From IMG/VR virus record IMGVR_UViG_3300008459_000374, positions 1 to 24,506 of that record: DNA of 24,506 bases; one strand, given 5' to 3'. Under the pieces are notes generated by a model, which saw only the letters and a program-made list of their open reading frames with translations, had not been told where the DNA came from and searched no databases. The stretch is from a virus. The translations under genes and the position numbers were made by a program. Each line of letters starts with the position of its first letter. The first letter of the stretch is position 1. This document shows, one piece after another, positions 23,582 to 24,506 of this stretch.

Positions 23582-24340
23582 ATGAATTTACCATTTATTT
23601 CTTGTAAGTGTATAACCTATGGTAGAGTAAATTTTTTGGAGGAAAGTATATATTCTTTCTTAAATCAAAATTATAAAGGTAGAAAAGAACTCGTTATAGT
23701 TAACGATTATCCTGAACAAATTTTAGAGTTTAATCACCCTGAAGTAAAAATAATTAATTTAAATGAAACATTTAAGACTATTGGTGAAAAAGAAAATTTT
23801 GCAGTGTCAAAATGTTCTGGGGATTTGATTGCGGTTTGGGATGACGATGACATTGCACTATCAAATCATTTAGAGAATATCTCTAAATATTTCACGAATA
23901 ACGATTCATTACTTCATTGGCAAAAGGGAGTGTTTTATAATGAACCTAACATAACATCAATAACCAGTTTGGGTAATTCCGGTATTGTTTATTCTAAAAA
24001 AATATGGGAAGAAATTGGTGGTCACCCACTTGAAAATGCGGGTTATGATGTTACATTTGTTAATAACATAATGAGAAAAACTAATAATCTTGGTATTGTG
24101 AAAGCATCACCTCCTGATAATGAAGTTTCTTGGTTTTATATGTGGGGAGGTCGTGGTTATCATATGAGTGGTATGGGAACAGATACCCCGAACAGGGAGA
24201 ATGTTGTGGAGAGAAATAAAAAACATATTGATTATATGAAAAATAAAGGTAAAATACCCGTAGGTGAAATTTTACTCGAACCAAAATGGAATAGAGACTA
24301 TCAAAAACTTTTAAATGAATTTTTAAATAAAAAAAAATAA
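23582..24340 (+). CDS. Family 2 (GT-A) glycosyltransferase
   Basis: Encodes 252 residues. The start FISCKCITYGRVNFLEESI (5-23) is the first strand and helix of a GT-A fold, where nucleotide-sugar binding begins. LVIVNDYP (37-44) gives the second nucleotide-contacting Asp (D42). The metal-binding DxD motif is WDDDD (86-90). A later SLGNSGIVYSKKIWEEIGGHPL is the typical acceptor-side segment of family 2 enzymes, and SWFYMWGGRGYHMSG lies near the active site. It would transfer a sugar from a nucleotide donor to an unknown acceptor: phage DNA, a virion protein, or host surface glycan. No membrane segment is seen. It sits between a small gene and uvsX, 2 nt after the former and 1 nt before the latter, so it is part of the replication-side operon. 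Confidence 0.85.
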   Translation: MNLPFISCKCITYGRVNFLEESIYSFLNQNYKGRKELVIVNDYPEQILEFNHPEVKIINLNETFKTIGEKENFAVSKCSGDLIAVWDDDDIALSNHLENISKYFTNNDSLLHWQKGVFYNEPNITSITSLGNSGIVYSKKIWEEIGGHPLENAGYDVTFVNNIMRKTNNLGIVKASPPDNEVSWFYMWGGRGYHMSGMGTDTPNRENVVERNKKHIDYMKNKGKIPVGEILLEPKWNRDYQKLLNEFLNKKK

Positions 24341-24341
24341 T

Positions 24342-24506
24342 ATGGCAATAAAAAAGACTGATTTTAAATCAATAAAAGAAAAATTTTCCACTAAAACAAA
24401 ATACAAACCTGAACAATTTTATAATTGTGGTGACGCTTTTATGGAGGCTTGTGGACTACCAGGACCTGTTATGGGAGGTATTAATATGTTCTTAGGTCAT
24501 AGTAAT
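24342..24506 (+). CDS. uvsX: UvsX/RecA-like recombinase, 5' end only
   Basis: Only the first 55 codons are in the window; the gene runs off the right edge. After a Lys-rich start (MAIKKTDFKSIKEKF) it has FYNCGDAFMEACGLPGPVMG, then INMFLGHSN at the very end. LGHSN is the beginning of a Walker A motif (G-x-x-x-x-G-K-T) as in phage RecA-type recombinases; the G-K-T would come just beyond the edge. T4 UvsX has the same layout: a short N-terminal part, a Gly-rich 'GG' turn, a strand, then Walker A. UvsX promotes strand invasion on DNA coated by the SSB. The neighbouring gp32-like gene supports the call, but the catalytic part is unseen. Confidence 0.68.
   Translation, partial: MAIKKTDFKSIKEKFSTKTKYKPEQFYNCGDAFMEACGLPGPVMGGINMFLGHSN

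Noticed and set aside
1-24506. tRNA genes, insertion sequences, alternative genetic code
   Set aside because: No cloverleaf-like segment, transposase or terminal inverted repeats were seen, and TAA, TAG and TGA all act as plausible stops.

Overview
The window reads as part of a large contractile-tailed (myovirus, T4-like) phage genome, most likely from a phage of Bacteroidota. The phage assignment rests on a run of recognisable tail genes: gp15-like terminator, sheath, gp19-like tube, frameshifted gp26/assembly-chaperone-like gene, tape measure, baseplate/hub proteins, then a gp32-like SSB and the start of a UvsX/RecA recombinase. The host guess rests on four things: high A+T content (about 70% by eye), starts preceded by A-rich leaders instead of Shine-Dalgarno sequences, a Bacteroidota-style TTTG-N20-TATATTTT promoter before the SSB gene, and a Bacteroidota-flavoured OmpA-like domain. 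The standard genetic code fits, with TAA, TAG and TGA all used as stops.

Layout. 1-1534: two neck/tail-terminator genes. 1531-1692: a 53-codon minus-strand gene for a ribbon-helix-helix (RHH) protein. 1816-5139: a 1107-residue tail sheath with a Thr-rich insertion, followed by a terminator. 5208-6173: a HAD-fold hydrolase sitting between sheath and tube. 6273-6761: tail tube and terminator. 6860-7754: a gp26/tail-assembly-chaperone-like gene whose C-terminal part lies in the +1 frame. 7790-9595: tape measure. 9636-21398: three overlapping genes for a 1662-residue baseplate protein with an OmpA-like domain, a gp53/LysM-like protein, and a 2152-residue hub protein. 21427-22336: two small genes, the second with a Pro/Ala linker and a coiled coil. 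22422-24506: replication/recombination side with SSB, a small conserved-looking protein, a family 2 glycosyltransferase and the 5' end of uvsX.

How it works together. Most of the window builds the contractile tail. Hub and baseplate proteins nucleate the tube, the tape measure with its frameshifted chaperone sets the length, tube and sheath polymerise, and the gp15-like protein caps the tail. An octamer TATTTATA lies 3-39 nt upstream of seven plus-strand genes and, in the opposite orientation, upstream of the minus-strand RHH gene. I propose it as the phage late promoter; it is the reverse complement of the T4 late consensus TATAAATA. The SSB gene lacks it and instead has a host-like promoter, as expected for an earlier gene.

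The most unusual points are the RHH gene flanked by a 15-bp direct repeat that looks like a duplicated end of the gp15-like gene, the likely +1 frameshift, the octamer system, the OmpA-like domain in a baseplate protein, an SSB with a bacterial-type DEDMPF tip, and two proteins with N-termini resembling T4 capsid-targeting peptides. All family assignments were made by eye; no database search was possible.
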